Of a DNA stretch of 64,000 bases, positions 37,108 through 54,515 are shown one piece after another (within the stretch, counting starts at the first letter, position 1; every line of letters starts with the position of its first letter). Source of the DNA: Limanda limanda (Eukaryota > Chordata > Actinopteri > Pleuronectiformes > Pleuronectidae). The DNA lies in the NCBI RefSeq assembly GCF_963576545.1, contig NC_083651.1, positions 23,238,248 to 23,302,247 on the forward strand, given 5' to 3'. The notes beneath the pieces are model-generated. The model worked only from the letters and a program-made list of their open reading frames with translations. It did no database searches and was not told the DNA's origin. The translations under genes were made by a program, and so were the position numbers.

Positions 37108-39944
37108 TTGACTGTGTTATCAGTGAAACACTCCTTTTTATCCTATTTGCATTAAGTATTTTGACTGATTGAAGAGTGTTGATTGACATGATAGAAATCT
37201 TTCACTCTAATTCGTTTTGTAAGAGCACTCGCTCACAGATTGGATGAATAAGCAAATAACACTAGACATGCACAGAGTGTCTGAGTGTTTTTTAAACTTC
37301 AGGCTTTGCTTTTAATAAGAAATTAAATTATCTTGTCGCTCAATCTATTTTTTCTCTGCTCAGGAGCATTAGTACCCAGGTTCTATAAATATTACTTAAC
37401 TGCCATTACAAACAAGCCTTGATTAATATTGTTTTATAATTCATTCTGCCTTATTATGCATTGTCATAAGGATGGCAGATAGTGTAAAACATAACCCTTC
37501 TTTCATGTTTACCCAATATCACAGTTGCAGTTGGTGGGTTTGAGTTTAAAGCACCATGAAGGAGAGCTGCTTTCCTGAGCAGACTCTTGACTTCTGACCC
37601 TCTGCTGGGAGTCACACAGGTCAGAGCACCACACTCGGGTTTATTTATTCAGTTCTCTAAACATCCGCTGCACATCGTACTCTGTTTGTGTGTGTGTGTG
37701 GGTGTGTGTGTCTTTTGATGTTCTTGTGCATGGGTGTAACACCGTTGTCATTTATGTCTTATCATAAGTGAGATAAACGGTGCTTTTACAGGGGTTAAAA
37801 CTTGTAAATACCCCGCCCACCGCCCAGTGTCACCTGGGATTGGCTCCAGTTCCCCCCCGCGACCCTCAGAGGATGAGCATTACAGATAATAGATTGGTGG
37901 ATGGGCTTGTTAATCCTTATTGCCTGGTTCAGTAAAACTAAAACTGGAAAAAGGTGCTTTTATCAGCTGCCGTTTCTGGGCTTGAGATAGTATCCCATAA
38001 CAAACCAAAGGAACAGGAGTGTATCATCCCTGAAGTCTATTGTTTTTCTATTTTTATGACATCTGAGATTCTATTGTTGGACAAAACCAAAGTGACACAG
38101 TCTGTCATCCCAAGCAGTTTCCTTTGTAAGTGGAAAATAAACAGCTTGTCCCTGAACACAGCACGCTGACATCTCTGAGGCTGCAGGCGCACTGTAACAC
38201 TCGTAGTGACAACAGCACTTTGATTTGTAGAAAGTTTTATCATCTTGATTTACAAAGTATAGATAAGGCTGATGGAAGGGGTGTTTGTTTTTCAAATATT
38301 TGGTCATAAACCAAAGTTTCTGAGAAAATTTGATTCTGACCTGATGACGGATCTGGAGCAAAAGATACGAAAAGAATAAAAACAACAATTAGAATGAATC
38401 AATTCAAGACACGTTTTATTGACAACATTCTTATTACAGTGGGGGATGACACTGAAGATCTGTGCAGATCTATGTAATGTTTTTACCAATGTTAACATCC
38501 CAGAAGCCATATTCTATAAAACACTGAGTTATCCTCAAATGTTGACTTCTCAGTATAAGTATAAATAAATTGTCATGGTCATAAATTGTCTGGCTAACAC
38601 CAGCATCACTCAGTGTATGATGAGATTTACGTGCGTTAATGGGATACACAGCCTACAAGACTAATCATTCTAACTGTGTTTAGTCTCTGGAATGATTAGT
38701 ATAAATAAGTATAAGGTCACTTTTACTCATCTTTCCAGTCCAGTCAGTGGATTCATGCTTTCGGTTCCTCTGCGGCTCATCACCACAAACTGTGACATTC
38801 ATCCACATGAACCATTTGTCACTGTGGCAAAGAGCTTCGTATGTGGACAGGCCCTGACCTCATGAGTCATGAGTCCCTGTAATAAACTACCTCAGCATCA
38901 GTGTTTATTAGTCTTTGGACACACAGGAGACACCAAAGAGACGTGGGGGGGAAGCATGTGAAGGAAGAAGGCAGAGAGCATGAAGTTATTCTTCTTTTCT
39001 CATAAAATCTAATTTGATATAGTTTGCCTAGAATCAATCAAGCCACAATATTCTTATCAAATTCCAACATATTTAAATTTCTTCCATGTTGTGTATAATG
39101 TAGCTTTGTTTAAACAAATGAACAAACAAAATCTGATTTAATCAGCTTTATGAAATGCTGGAGGACTGATTCTGTTACGGCCGGTCTGAACTGAGGTGTT
39201 TCCCTCTGTTTCCAGTCTTGGAGTTAACTGTTTCCTCGCTGTGGTTTTGTATTTAGAGGAGAGATACTGTATTAGAGTGGTAGCGTCTGATCCTACTGTC
39301 GACAGGAAAGAAAATGGTCTGTTGTCCCATGCAGGCAACTATCTATCCCATCAGAAATCTCTGTCTCTCTGTAAGTGACTCACATCTCTACAGAACATTC
39401 ATCATGTCAGCTTCACTCGGCATGTGTATCATTAAGGGACCAAAGTGCAGAGTTATATATGTTCAATATTGATAGATTTTGAATAAACAGGCGCGCTGTA
39501 GCCGTGGCGACTGGGACTGGCACAACAACAACTACAACTGGTTCTCAACCAGCATCACCACAGGCCAAGCACAGCGCCCATTCCAAACAGGCAGGTTTAG
39601 AATGGGACGCTGAACTAGTTCCTTTAAATGTTATAAAAATAAAGCAGTATGGTTTAGTTCATAATGAAGCACAAGTAAAAACCAAGGAAAGTAGAATAGC
39701 TGTTTCCTGGGGGGTATACAGAGAGAGGCTGAAGATTAAAGTGAACATTAATAACCAGAATTTGACATTAAATACTTGTCTTTTCTCTCTGTTTTTTTAT
39801 CCACTAAATCATTCCGTTCCCTCATCTGTCACATTTTACTCCAATAAATATTAGTACTTGTCACAATCATCATCTTATTTACTCTCTTTGGGACGATATT
39901 TCAGTGAAAGTCTGGAGAATGATGTCAGCATTGCACGAGCCAAA

Positions 39945-40059
<115 letters not shown>

Positions 40060-40307
40060 GTTGTAATGAGAAAAAGGTGCAAGCAGCACAATGCCTTTCA
40101 GGGCTGCCAGACGATTGGCCCGCTCCTCATACCAGCTCCCCTCCCCCAACGCCCGCCCCCCCCCACCCCCCCCCCCCCCCCCCCACCCCCCACTTCTTTC
40201 AGGTCCACATCTGTTTCCCAAACTTGGGAAGGGGCCTTAGAGAGAACAATATCTGGGTCAGAGTAAACTCTCTCTTTCTGTGTGCATATGTGCACACCAG
40301 CATGAAA

Positions 40308-40346
<39 letters not shown>

Positions 40347-41301
40347 CGACATACCACAGGGATCGACTGGATGAAAACGGTCCCACACTCTCTGAACCTG
40401 CAGATGCTCTGGTCCAGATGTGTGTGTGTCCATCAGCGTGTCTACGGTTCAGCCCTGACTTGATTCAGAAATTGGTTTTGAATCAAAGCCATGATGAGAC
40501 AGTTTCATCTGTGACAACTGCACAGAAAGTGAAGTTTTACCAATAACTGAATTACCGACTAATGTTCAATCACCTTCTTCTGAAATCCTGAAGCACTGCT
40601 ACTGACACTTGAACAACCAAAACTGCATTTCAATCTGTATCCCTCTCTTCAGTCTTTAAAGAGCAAATACTTCCCTTTGAATATTTTGGGTAGAAGTATG
40701 AGTTTAATAGAGGAAAAAACGTTTTACCCATCTGTTATACAAAAGTTTCACTCTGTTTTTTTCTTCCAGTTTGGAGTTTAATCCACTGGAACATTAGTAT
40801 GTGCTGCCACCTTTAGGACAAAACTGTCAAGACAGTTTCAAATGAAGCCAAATGCCAATAATGACACTAACTGAGAAATGTACTTTATTTGTGACAAGAT
40901 GAAGAAGAAACAACCAAAGTATCACAGAAATAAAACATACAGTTTATCAGAATCATTAGTTAACATCAGTTGTGTTTAATAGATTGTCTCATATTAAGTA
41001 TAAAACTAAATACTTATTTGTAGAGGATTTCTTAACTTGAAAATGAAATAAAAAAGAACAAATAAGCACAAAACCAGTATTTTTCCATGTGAACAAGTTC
41101 TAGTGAAAGAAAAATACTGTGACACAGAGAATTATATACAAAGTACAAAACAACACATCTAAATATAACGTTAAAAGCTAAGGTGTAAATGAAAAAGTGC
41201 AACTTACCAATATGCAGTGTAAATAAATTCCAACCATCATATCAAAGAGCAGATATTGATTTGCTTTTAATAATAAGTGCATGCAGGTCTGTGTAGGATG
41301 A

Positions 41302-41307
41302 TTTATT
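41302..41307 (-). terminator. mreg: mreg polyadenylation signal AATAAA
   Basis: The minus strand reads AATAAA about 90 bases downstream of the mreg stop codon (41399-41401), a plausible cleavage signal giving a short 3' UTR. Confidence 0.55.
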
Positions 41308-41398
41308 TTTGTGGAGCATTTCTCAACATTTTTAATATTTTTTCTTTACCCTCTGTCTCTCAGCTGTGTCGTCTTCTTTCTGTCTCCGTCTCTCAGCC

Positions 41399-45826
<4,428 letters not shown>

Positions 45827-47035
45827 TGGTCCTCCCAAGAAGTTTTGAACAGTGGATTTCTATCCTTTCCTCACAGATTTCCTCCAGGACCTTCAGGAAA
45901 CCTTAATATTTCAGAGCTGACAAGTCCTCATTTACAAACGTCCCAAGTGCACAGGAGAATCCAGGAGACATCCTCACTTGTTATGTCCGTCCCCCTTTTC
46001 TCCAGGCCCATCCTGGCCTGAATGAGAGCCATCTGTCAATTACATTATCCACGTGAGTCCAAACAGGGGACAACAACAACAGGGAGGGATGAATGGCACA
46101 TTCATTCAGCAACTCCTGATGGTGCAGAATGCAGGGGCAGTCGGAGGCGTGGCCTTCCAGCTCTGAATTCTGTTAATTATCTGGCGCAAGAGGAGACATA
46201 TAGTGAGTGTGTGAGAATCAGAATCGGGGGGTTATGGCCTAATAGGTTTACAAATAGAAGGAATTTGCTGTGGTTTTGCTGTGTTTGTGCAAGTAAAAAT
46301 ATAAAAAAATGTAAAAATAGGAAACAGAATTGAATATTCTAAATATTAGTCATCAGGGAAGGGATTTTGCAAAACGTTGTAAATAAACACGAGAGAATGG
46401 ATTGTGCAAAGTAGAGTTAGTCCGTTATTGGTGATGAAGATAAACACATAAAGAAACAAGCAGTTTCTGCACTGTGAACTTTTTAATATCTCCTGAAATG
46501 GAAAAGGTCTGTTTTAAAATAACGATTAATTCCTCCAATGACTTCTTTATCTCAACATTTGTGCTTTTTGCAGTTCCTATATTGAAACAACATAATGAGT
46601 TTTCTTTTCTTGTAATTTTGGAATGATTTCCACTACAAAAAAATACTTTAACATGTGAAAACATTAAATTGTATATTTTTCTTCATTTGTTTGTTTTTCT
46701 TTTTTGTTTATATGTGTATTGTTTTATATACAATATAACACACACACAGGGTTGGGGGGTGTAATAATTGACGATGAGCAATCCACGTACAATACACCTA
46801 GATGGCTTAACGTTGGCGTGGTTGTTAAGCAATGCCTCCACTAGAGGGCAGCACAGAGTGTAGACTATCCGAATACAAACGTTGGTTGCACTGCCCCCGG
46901 GCGGTTCCTGGTGGTATTGTTTAGTATGGAGTGTTGTGTGTTTCCGTGTTGACATGTGATGTTGGAGCAGCAGCAGGTGGAAGTCGACCAGAAAGTTTCT
47001 AACGGAGCTGAAAACTTCTGAATGAGAAGAAACAA
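45827..47035. promoter_or_regulatory. mreg-cpo divergent intergenic region
   Basis: The two start codons are 1.2 kb apart and point away from each other, so their promoters and 5' UTRs must lie here. A CTCF-like site sits at 46838-46852. A repeat fragment with CAGAATCGGGG and AAGGAATTTGCTGTGGTT lies at 46206-46330. No TATA box was convincingly placed. Confidence 0.5.
46838..46852 (+). promoter_or_regulatory. CTCF-like motif upstream of cpo
   Basis: CCACTAGAGGGCAGC fits the vertebrate CTCF core consensus CCASYAGRKGGCRS at every position. It is about 185 bases before the cpo start codon, in the same orientation as the two sites downstream of the cpo cassettes. Confidence 0.5.
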
Positions 47036-50000
47036 ATGAAGATGACATTTAAATGTTGGATCCTGGGTTTGACCCTGATGATGATCTGCTCAGAAACTTC
47101 TCTCAGGTGAGTTCAAATGTGATATGGACTTTCAATTATGATTAGAGATTATTTGTAATGATACATGTCTGAGTTAAAATAAGGTGAAATTAAAAACTTA
47201 AATTGATGAAGGATACAAATTAAGTGAGCGATTCAAACATTAGATTACATCACTTTTATTTATATATTTTTCAGTTATTGCATGTTAAGTGTTTCCTTGT
47301 GCTTAGGTCTGTAAAATAAAGTGCTGACATAAGCTTATTTCCTGTTGCCAATAAAGCATAGTTATCCATTTTTATATCTACAGTTTAGCAGAGGGTTTGC
47401 AGTCAACACAGAGTTATAATTACACCAAGTATCACTCCATGGATGAGGTAAGAGTCTCATGTTACATTACATTGCACATTGCATATTTCACAATTTCACA
47501 ATTTCACAATTCTCTCCTGTTTTGCATTTTGCATTTGACTTTTTATTTAACCTTTAATATCTTGTATATATGTTTGTTTGGTGTAAATATAGTTATTATA
47601 ATTTTTTTTCTTATGTGAAGTACTTATTGTGTTTTTATGTTTAATGTTCATTGTATGCACCTATATACCAAAGAAAATTCCAGGTAGGTCTAAACTAGCA
47701 CTTTAGTCTTTAAAGATTACAGGTGGACTTTGGCCAGAGAAAACTATAAATTCCATTATCGAAATGAATCTATCACAGTCATTTAAGTGCAATACAGATT
47801 TACAGGTGGATGGAGGAGGTGGAGCGTGCAAACCCAGAGCTGGTCTCCTCTGCTGTCTATGGACACACCTATGAAGGGAGAAACATCACGCTGCTGAAGG
47901 TATTCAAAGCTTTTCATTTTACCTGCATGTGCTTTTATTTTCAGTATACGTTGTAAACATCAGAACTGTATTGTGGGGTATTCACTCAACCTGCTTCAAC
48001 TGCTTCTCACTAATTTACTTATTTCCAGCTAAAGTGACACCTGTAAAGTGACAAAGTTGTGCCGTGTTGTGTGTCTCCAGCTGGGACTGGACAATTCCGA
48101 GGGTCGACAGAAGAAGGTTATATGGGTGGACTGTGGGATTCACGCTCGAGAGTGGATCGCTCCGGCCTTCTGCCAGTGGTTTGTTAAAGAGGTGTGCACA
48201 CATCATTTTAATCACAATATTTTTACAATAGAATGGTGGAATACTCTTTATTTGTTGTGAAGGTTCCCAAGTAGGTGAACTAACCTGGAAGTTTAAATTA
48301 TATTTTTTAATCTTATGGTCAAAAGGTGTGGTGATCCGTTTTTTCACCATTCTGACCTGTGAGTATTTGAAATTCCTCCTTTGCTCAGATTGTGGACTCA
48401 TATAAAACCAATAAAAAGCTGGAGCAGATGCTGCAGAACCTGGACATTTTTGTTACTCCTGTAATCAATGTGGATGGATATTTATTCTCCTGGGCCAATG
48501 ACAGCGTGAGTTTCCTCTTATATGTCACTATTGTTAACTCTACAACACTGTGAACCTCCTTACTGTCATCATAATGTGTGTGTGTGTGTGTGTGTGTTGT
48601 TTTCATGTAGACTCGTCTCTGGAGGAAGTCCCGTTCCCCCCCTCCACAGGGAAGTGACTGTTACGGTGTGGACCTCAACAGGAATTTTAATGCCAACTGG
48701 GGAAGTAAGTTAATTGACATAGTTTCTTCAAAATTAAATACAATATTTATACTCATCTTTAACAGGTTCACCAGTCAAAGAAAAACATGGCCCAAAAGAC
48801 TCAATAATTTCTGACGTGGCCAACAATAACATTAGATGTCTGTCTGTAGATTGTATGTAGAGCTGGACGACATGACGGCTCCCCAACAGTCAGGCCAAAG
48901 TATCTTGATTACCTCCTGGTGGCTGGCTGCAGTATTGGTCATAAACCCCACCTCCTCTTTGTTAATGGTTGGGATATGGGCTAAAAATGACACATCAACT
49001 GCAATTTTCTCAAAGATTAGATGCATCATCTGTTTTTATATACAGCCAATGGTCTATAAACTTCACTTATTGTAAAAGTAAACGTGACAGCGATCTATAA
49101 AAACAAAATCACAGAGCTGCAACAAGTGAGTTGATGTTCTTTGTTCCTTTCCTCAGTGGTCGGTGTGTCATTTAACAGCTGTGCACTCAACTACTGTGGG
49201 AAGTCTGCGGGGTCGGAGCCAGAGGCCACAGCTGTGATGGACTTCGTTGGTAACAATCTTTTGCATTAGAAGTACAATAGAATGGCACTCTACCACATTT
49301 TAATTCTGTATTTTTATTTGAATCTGTACCAAATACAGAGTAAGTCATATGAAAACATATAAATCATGAAACTTCAAGACCCTTTGATGAAAATCATCAC
49401 TGACATAATTTTTTAAGAATAGCTTTTAACTCTCTTAGCTGCTTTTCCTTGATGAGGTTAATGTTTATATGTCTTCTTCATGATTTGAATCCTCTCTTTT
49501 GCTCTGCTTGTCTCCAGGTGGGATGGTTGACCAGACTCTGTGTTTCCTCACCATCCACTCGGCTGGGCAGCTCATTCTCATGCCCTACGGCCACCCGGAG
49601 ATCTCTGCACCCAACTACAATGAACTGGTGAGTGTGTGTGTGTTTTTATTGAATGAATTTCAAGACTTTAAGGTGAGAGATGCATGTGTTATGTGTGAGC
49701 TGTGCAGGTCTCAGTCGGCAAGGCAGCAGCAGCAGAGATGGAGAAGTTTCATGGAATGACGTACACTGTTGGAACATCTCCACAAATACTGTGTAAGAGA
49801 CTCACACACACACTCTGACCTGATTGCTCATGTACACTGGCGAACAGTACGCTTTCAAACCAGAGCTCTCCATCTCTCTGTGTCCTTCTGTCACTGCAGA
49901 TCCAAACTCAGGTTCAAGTCGTGACTGGGCTCGTCTCATGGGAATCCCGTTCTCATACACCTTCGAGCTGAGAGACAAAGGCGAGTGTGGCTTCAGTCAC

Positions 50001-50267
50001 TTGCTCACATTATAGTTATCAGCCAAATCTTATCAGTTCCTTAATGTTCCTCCAGGCGAGTTCAGCCACCTGCTACCAGAGGAGCAGATACAGCCGGCCT
50101 GTGAGGAGGCGTACGCAGGAGCTCTCTCCATCATCACATATGTTCACGACAAGGATTTCACCGACGCCGTCCTCCCCAACGCCGCTGTCCCCTCAGTTTC
50201 TGGGGTTGCCGTGACGATTCTGAGCATTATTATGCCTGTGTTACTCACTGCAGGGGTCTCAGAGTAA
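47036..50267 (+). CDS. cpo: carboxypeptidase O, complete (11 exons, 379 aa)
   Basis: Carboxypeptidase O is a GPI-anchored M14A zinc metallopeptidase that removes C-terminal acidic residues, known from intestinal brush border. Exons: 47036-47106, 47384-47447, 47798-47899, 48081-48191, 48389-48505, 48611-48704, 49157-49249, 49518-49627, 49708-49792, 49900-49980, 50056-50267. They join in frame to 379 aa; human is 374. In order: signal peptide ([20 protein letters not shown]), no inhibitory propeptide, zinc ligands His100/Glu103 (DCGIHAREW) and His231 (LTIHSAGQ), Arg160, Asn178-Arg179 (DLNRNF), Tyr283, Arg290 at the bovine-CPA 255 position (SGSSRDWA) giving acidic preference, and Glu305 (YTFELRD). 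The C-terminus ([17 protein letters not shown] then TAGVSE) is a GPI-anchor signal. Sequons NYT, NIT and NDS are present. Intron 10 uses a GC donor. Exon 1 starts at 47036 because the upstream ATG at 47022 stops after five codons. Confidence 0.95.
48573..48598. repeat. (GT)n before cpo exon 6 acceptor
   Basis: A (TG)n tract lies about 12 bases upstream of the exon 6 acceptor (TTTTCATGTAG, exon from 48611). Confidence 0.9.
49981..50055 (+). other. cpo: cpo intron 10, 75 bases, GC-AG type
   Basis: Exon 10 ends AAAG and the intron begins GCGAGTG, so the donor is GC rather than GT, with a good context otherwise (AG|GCGAGT). The acceptor is CTCCAG. If retained, translation continues [11 protein letters not shown] and stops at TAG 50013-50015, losing the GPI signal. 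The equivalent intron in copy B starts with GT. Confidence 0.85.
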
Positions 50268-50276
50268 GAGAGTGAA

Positions 50277-50282
50277 AATAAA
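50277..50282 (+). terminator. cpo: cpo polyadenylation signal AATAAA
   Basis: AATAAA lies ten bases after the stop codon; another AATAAA is near 50409-50414. Either would end the cassette A transcript. Confidence 0.5.
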
Positions 50283-50501
50283 AGTGTTGGTTGAAGGAGA
50301 TACTGTCTTACAAAGGCGCACTCTAATGACAGAGCTTTCAACAGAAATATTACAATAATAAATCTGACAATTGACATCTGCGTAGTGTTTATTAATGAAA
50401 TATATATGAAATAAATATTATTTTGAATATTAATTTAAGGGAACAGACTGGAATAACTGTCCATTTTCAGTGAGTTGATGCTGCTGTTGTGCATGCTTTG
50501 C

Positions 50502-50516
50502 ACAGCAGGGGGCAGC
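50502..50516 (+). promoter_or_regulatory. CTCF-like motif downstream of cpo cassette A
   Basis: ACAGCAGGGGGCAGC differs from the CTCF core only at the first base. It is 235 bases after the cpo stop and is duplicated after cassette B. Confidence 0.4.
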
Positions 50517-50902
50517 ATTGCTCTATTTTACACCGTCTCCTCCATGTGAGGATTCATCAGCTTGGGCCTGAAGGGGGGGGGGGGGAATAGTTCATCTTAA
50601 AATAAAAATGTTCACATCATCTAGTCAATGGTGAGTCCTTCTTCAGACGTAAATAAACAACAGAAATAAATAGTTTATAATCATGATGACTTTATTTATG
50701 GAGCACATTTCAACACAAAGTAAAAAAAGTAAAGTCAGTTTTATAGAGGATACAGTATGGACTAAATTTCAGGGATGTTGAAATGGCTACATACACACAT
50801 ACACACACACAATGTGTAATTATACAATTGAGGTCTAATATTAATTCCCAGCAGAAGCTCATTAAATCAAACTGATGCAGCAATATTGTTGAGACCCTAA
50901 AG

Positions 50903-51000
50903 CAGTGGTTCTCAAACTTTTTCTGTCATGCCCCACTTTGGGTCTAAAGTATTTTTCATTCCCCACCCGCTCCCCCGCCCCAACAAAATGGACAAGTTTA
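50903..51000 (+). mobile_element. hAT-like terminal sequence at the end of copy A
   Basis: CAGTGGTTCTCAAACTTTTT begins exactly where homology between copy A and copy B ends. This is the remembered terminal inverted repeat type of common non-autonomous hAT elements. The opposite terminus was not found, so the extent is unknown. Confidence 0.45.
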
Positions 51001-53577
51001 ACATGTGTATTTGCATAACATACACATGAACATTAAATCCACATTACTTTCATGAATTTCTGACAAAAAGTTTTTGAAAAATCCTTTTTCAAACAACTTT
51101 TTGTGACATTTGTCGCTTCTTTCAAAAAATAGTGCCATAACTTTGCTTAAATTCAACATAATTTAAGTTCTTTTGGTGACATTTAACACTACATTCCTCC
51201 ATCGGTCTGTACTTTTTAAATAATAGAGAAAAACTTAATTCTTTGGGGCTCCTGAGACCAAAGTATTATTAACCACACAAATACCATGCTCAAAACTTGC
51301 AGATGGCTGCAGAATTGTTTTTTTTGTACTTCTGCCTAAAATTCAAAATATTTTCAGAATTGGTTCCCTATTTTTCCACAGGATGATGCAATACATACAA
51401 GACGAGCATGCATCCTGAAGTCCTTGTGCATCTACCTGAACGAAGACCATGGACACTCAAGGAATATATGGTGAGTTTCCTATAGTAGGTGTTACAAAGT
51501 AGCCATAGACCAGTCTGAGAGGGCACATATTTACTTACTTAATTACGTTTTAAAGGAACTAAAACAATATTATTAACCATTTTAATTTATAGTGTACTGA
51601 GCCAGGCAGGTATCATTCATGCACACTCATAAATTAAAACACAAATGAACAGAACGCAGCATTAAGATAAAGGAAGTCTTCACTGATCACCATATGGGTT
51701 CAGTTCAAATCAAAAATGTATCCACGTATTTATCTCTGTCCAAAAGGCATCACGTTTTATTCAAGCAGCTCCTTTTGATCATATTGGCAATGGTTTGATA
51801 ATCTAATGATTCTGCATCTCACACCATAACCAGTCTCTGGTTACTGTAGCAGCAGTACTGTGTGTATGTGTTAGCAGCAGACTAGCAGCTGTGTTTGGGT
51901 ATAGAAGTGCCTACAAAATATAATTATCATATATATATATATATTTAAATAAACAGGTGTCATGCTGCATTGAACGCTAATGGTCAGCTTTGTGTTACCT
52001 AACGCAGTGCAAAATAAACTGCAGGTTGATATGGTTCTTAGGAAATGGCCGGCCAGTTTTATGCAGTGCTCTTGATGTAGTTGATCCATATTCTCTCATA
52101 GCGGCTGAAGTCTGTAGCTCTTTTATAGTGATTGTTGGTCTCTCTGTCTTACTCTTTCCCTAGTTTTCAAATGAATGCTTTCAGTGCTCACTGGGGTGTC
52201 CAACCTTAGATTTCATTTTGTACCATTTTTTTAATGTATGCATCTGTATTACTTCTGTACCTCATCCTCATAAAACTTCTAATGTTTGTTTTACAATTGA
52301 CAATTTTATGATCAGCAACTAAAATAATTAACTTTGTCTAGACTCAGATCAAATGTATTTATTGTGATATTTTACTTCACAGAACATAGACACTGAGGCC
52401 AACACTTCCATGGGGAAAACTGTGATGGGAGTGTACGTCATAAAGAAGGTGGGTGCGGAGCCTGAAGATGAGCCAGAGGACATTGGTGTCCTGATTGAGG
52501 GTATGGATTGCCTGTGCTCTGCTCTTTGGACTGTTTATACGCTTGAAGAAGACTGATAGAAGCCTGGTATTTGTATATATATATGATTTCTTTGTTTTTC
52601 ATTTTGAAATTTCAAAATTTGAAGTACATTTTTTTTCAAAGAGACTATTTAATTTAGTTTGCGCAATGGACTGAGACTGTTGTTGAAGATTGTTGTCTCA
52701 GGTTGAAAGGTCTCGTACCTTTGTGTGTGGATGGAGCAGACACAGAGCATTGTTTTTGAACACACATCTACACAGATTTTACTACATGGACAATTGGGAC
52801 TTTTCTGTGAGCTGAGCAGTTTTACTAGCTCTACTAACGAACACACAATGAATGCCTTCTCTTAAATGTTCAATAGAATAAATACACCAGTACTGTTTAT
52901 AGACTCCTTTAAAAATTATTATTTGTATTTGTAGTAGTAGTAGTTTTTTTTGGCAGTGCACGACACGTGTTAATTCAGTGTTTAAAATGGTGTTAAAATG
53001 TAAATTGTTGTTGTCATGCACACATAATTGTATTATGGGCCGAGAATATTTGGTGGTTTTCAATGTCCTTTTATTGCGTTTTTATAAATGGGTTCAAAAA
53101 GTTGAATTGTTGCACTTAAAGTTTTAAAACTTGAGAACAGGATCTTGGCAGTATTAAAAGCCAAATATTTAATAAAATGTCAAATGGTTATGTATGTTGT
53201 CCTGTTTTATGAATGTTAGTGAATATTTGGTAATTTAATTCAAATGAATGCAACACTAATTAAAACAACAAGATTGACATTAGTATAGCAGACAAAACCT
53301 ACATTAGTTCATTCAACAAGACTGAATTGTGTTGCACTAAAGTGTTTGACCAAGGTAAACTAAACCTAAATGAATTAGACTAGACTAAGTAGCTACAAAC
53401 TATTTAATTCAATTAAAAGCACATTAGTTGAATGAACATATTCAAATGACATTCCACCCACACATCTATGTGGTGTTCAAGTAACACAATCAAGATAGAC
53501 TGATATAACTTGATTTGTTTAGATGGAATATAAGTGGCAAGATAAAATTACGTTCACCCAATGAATTATTTTTTTGA
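51001..53577. other. spacer between cpo copies
   Basis: About 2.6 kb of AT-rich DNA separates copies A and B. Apart from the gene fragment listed separately I see no coding sequence, and this spacer has no counterpart after copy B within the window. Confidence 0.55.
51382..52556 (+). pseudogene. gene fragment between the two cpo copies (SAMD3-like family, tentative)
   Basis: Two exon-like pieces: 51382-51470 (DDAIHTRRACILKSLCIYLN then EDHGH) bounded by CCACAG and GTGAGT, and 52383-52556 (ANTSMGKTVMGVYVIKKVG then AEPEDEPEDIGVLIEG and a stop at TGA). The first has an apparent frameshift just before AAGGAATATATG, since joining it directly to the second gives a stop. The text resembles a multicopy fish family often labelled sterile alpha motif domain-containing 3-like; this is from memory and not verified. 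No upstream exons are present, so it is a fragment. Confidence 0.45.
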
Positions 53578-54105
53578 GTGTATGATGTGGTACTTACATA
53601 AAAATCTGAAAAATTAGATCCTACATGAATAAAAGACAATAGCCACGACTTTCAGTGTTTGTTGCATTTCAGTATAAAAGCACACTGTTAATATCATGTC
53701 AAACTGATATAACAAATGGCTTTCTAGTTAGTGTCTATGTTCTATACTATATAATAATTGTTAAACCATCATTATAGATTTAATACATCCAGATTCTAGT
53801 CATAATCTAAAGGGTGTAGACAATCTGACTCATTATAGATAATGTGCCATTATAAAAAGATGAAACAGTGAAAAGTGACATATTTTTTACTTTCACAATA
53901 AAACCACAGTCAGTCTCAGCAACATTCAGCTGTGGTGATGTAACCAGTGTCCTGCAGAGATTTAATGACATATTAAAGAGAAGTATCTCTCTTTTGGAAG
54001 GGAATTATCAGTGTTTTGTCATAGGAAATAAGATAAATGCTGCTTTTTTCTCTATTTGTATGTGTGTGTTTCTTTTGTCCTCAACATCAACACAGCTCGT
54101 CTCAC

Positions 54106-54144
54106 CTCTGTAGCCTTGTCAGCCTGGTCTCTCATGCTGATGAA
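54106..54144 (-). pseudogene. remnant of mreg exon 2 (39 bases) with its donor
   Basis: These bases match 45417-45455, the 3' end of mreg exon 2 on the minus strand, including the GTGAG donor. The rest of the exon is missing in this copy. It proves that the duplicated unit once included mreg sequence. Confidence 0.88.
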
Positions 54145-54515
54145 TCATCTTTAACAGGTTCACCAGTCAAAGAAAAACATGGCCCAAAAGACTCAATAAT
54201 TTCTGACATGGCCAGCAATAACATTAGATGTCTGTTTGTAGATTGTATCTACAGATGGACGACATGACGGCTCCCCAACAGTCAGGCCAAAGTATCTTGA
54301 TCACCTCCTGTTGGCTGGCTGCAGTACTGGTCATTGGTCCCCACTTCCTCCATGTTAATGGTTGGGATATGGACAAAAAATAACACATCAAATACAATTT
54401 TCTCAAAGATGAGATGCATCATCTGTTTTCATATACATATACTTGACAGTGATCTATAAAAACAAAATCACTGAGCTGCAACAAGTGAGTTGATGTTCTT
54501 TGTTCCTTTCCTCAG

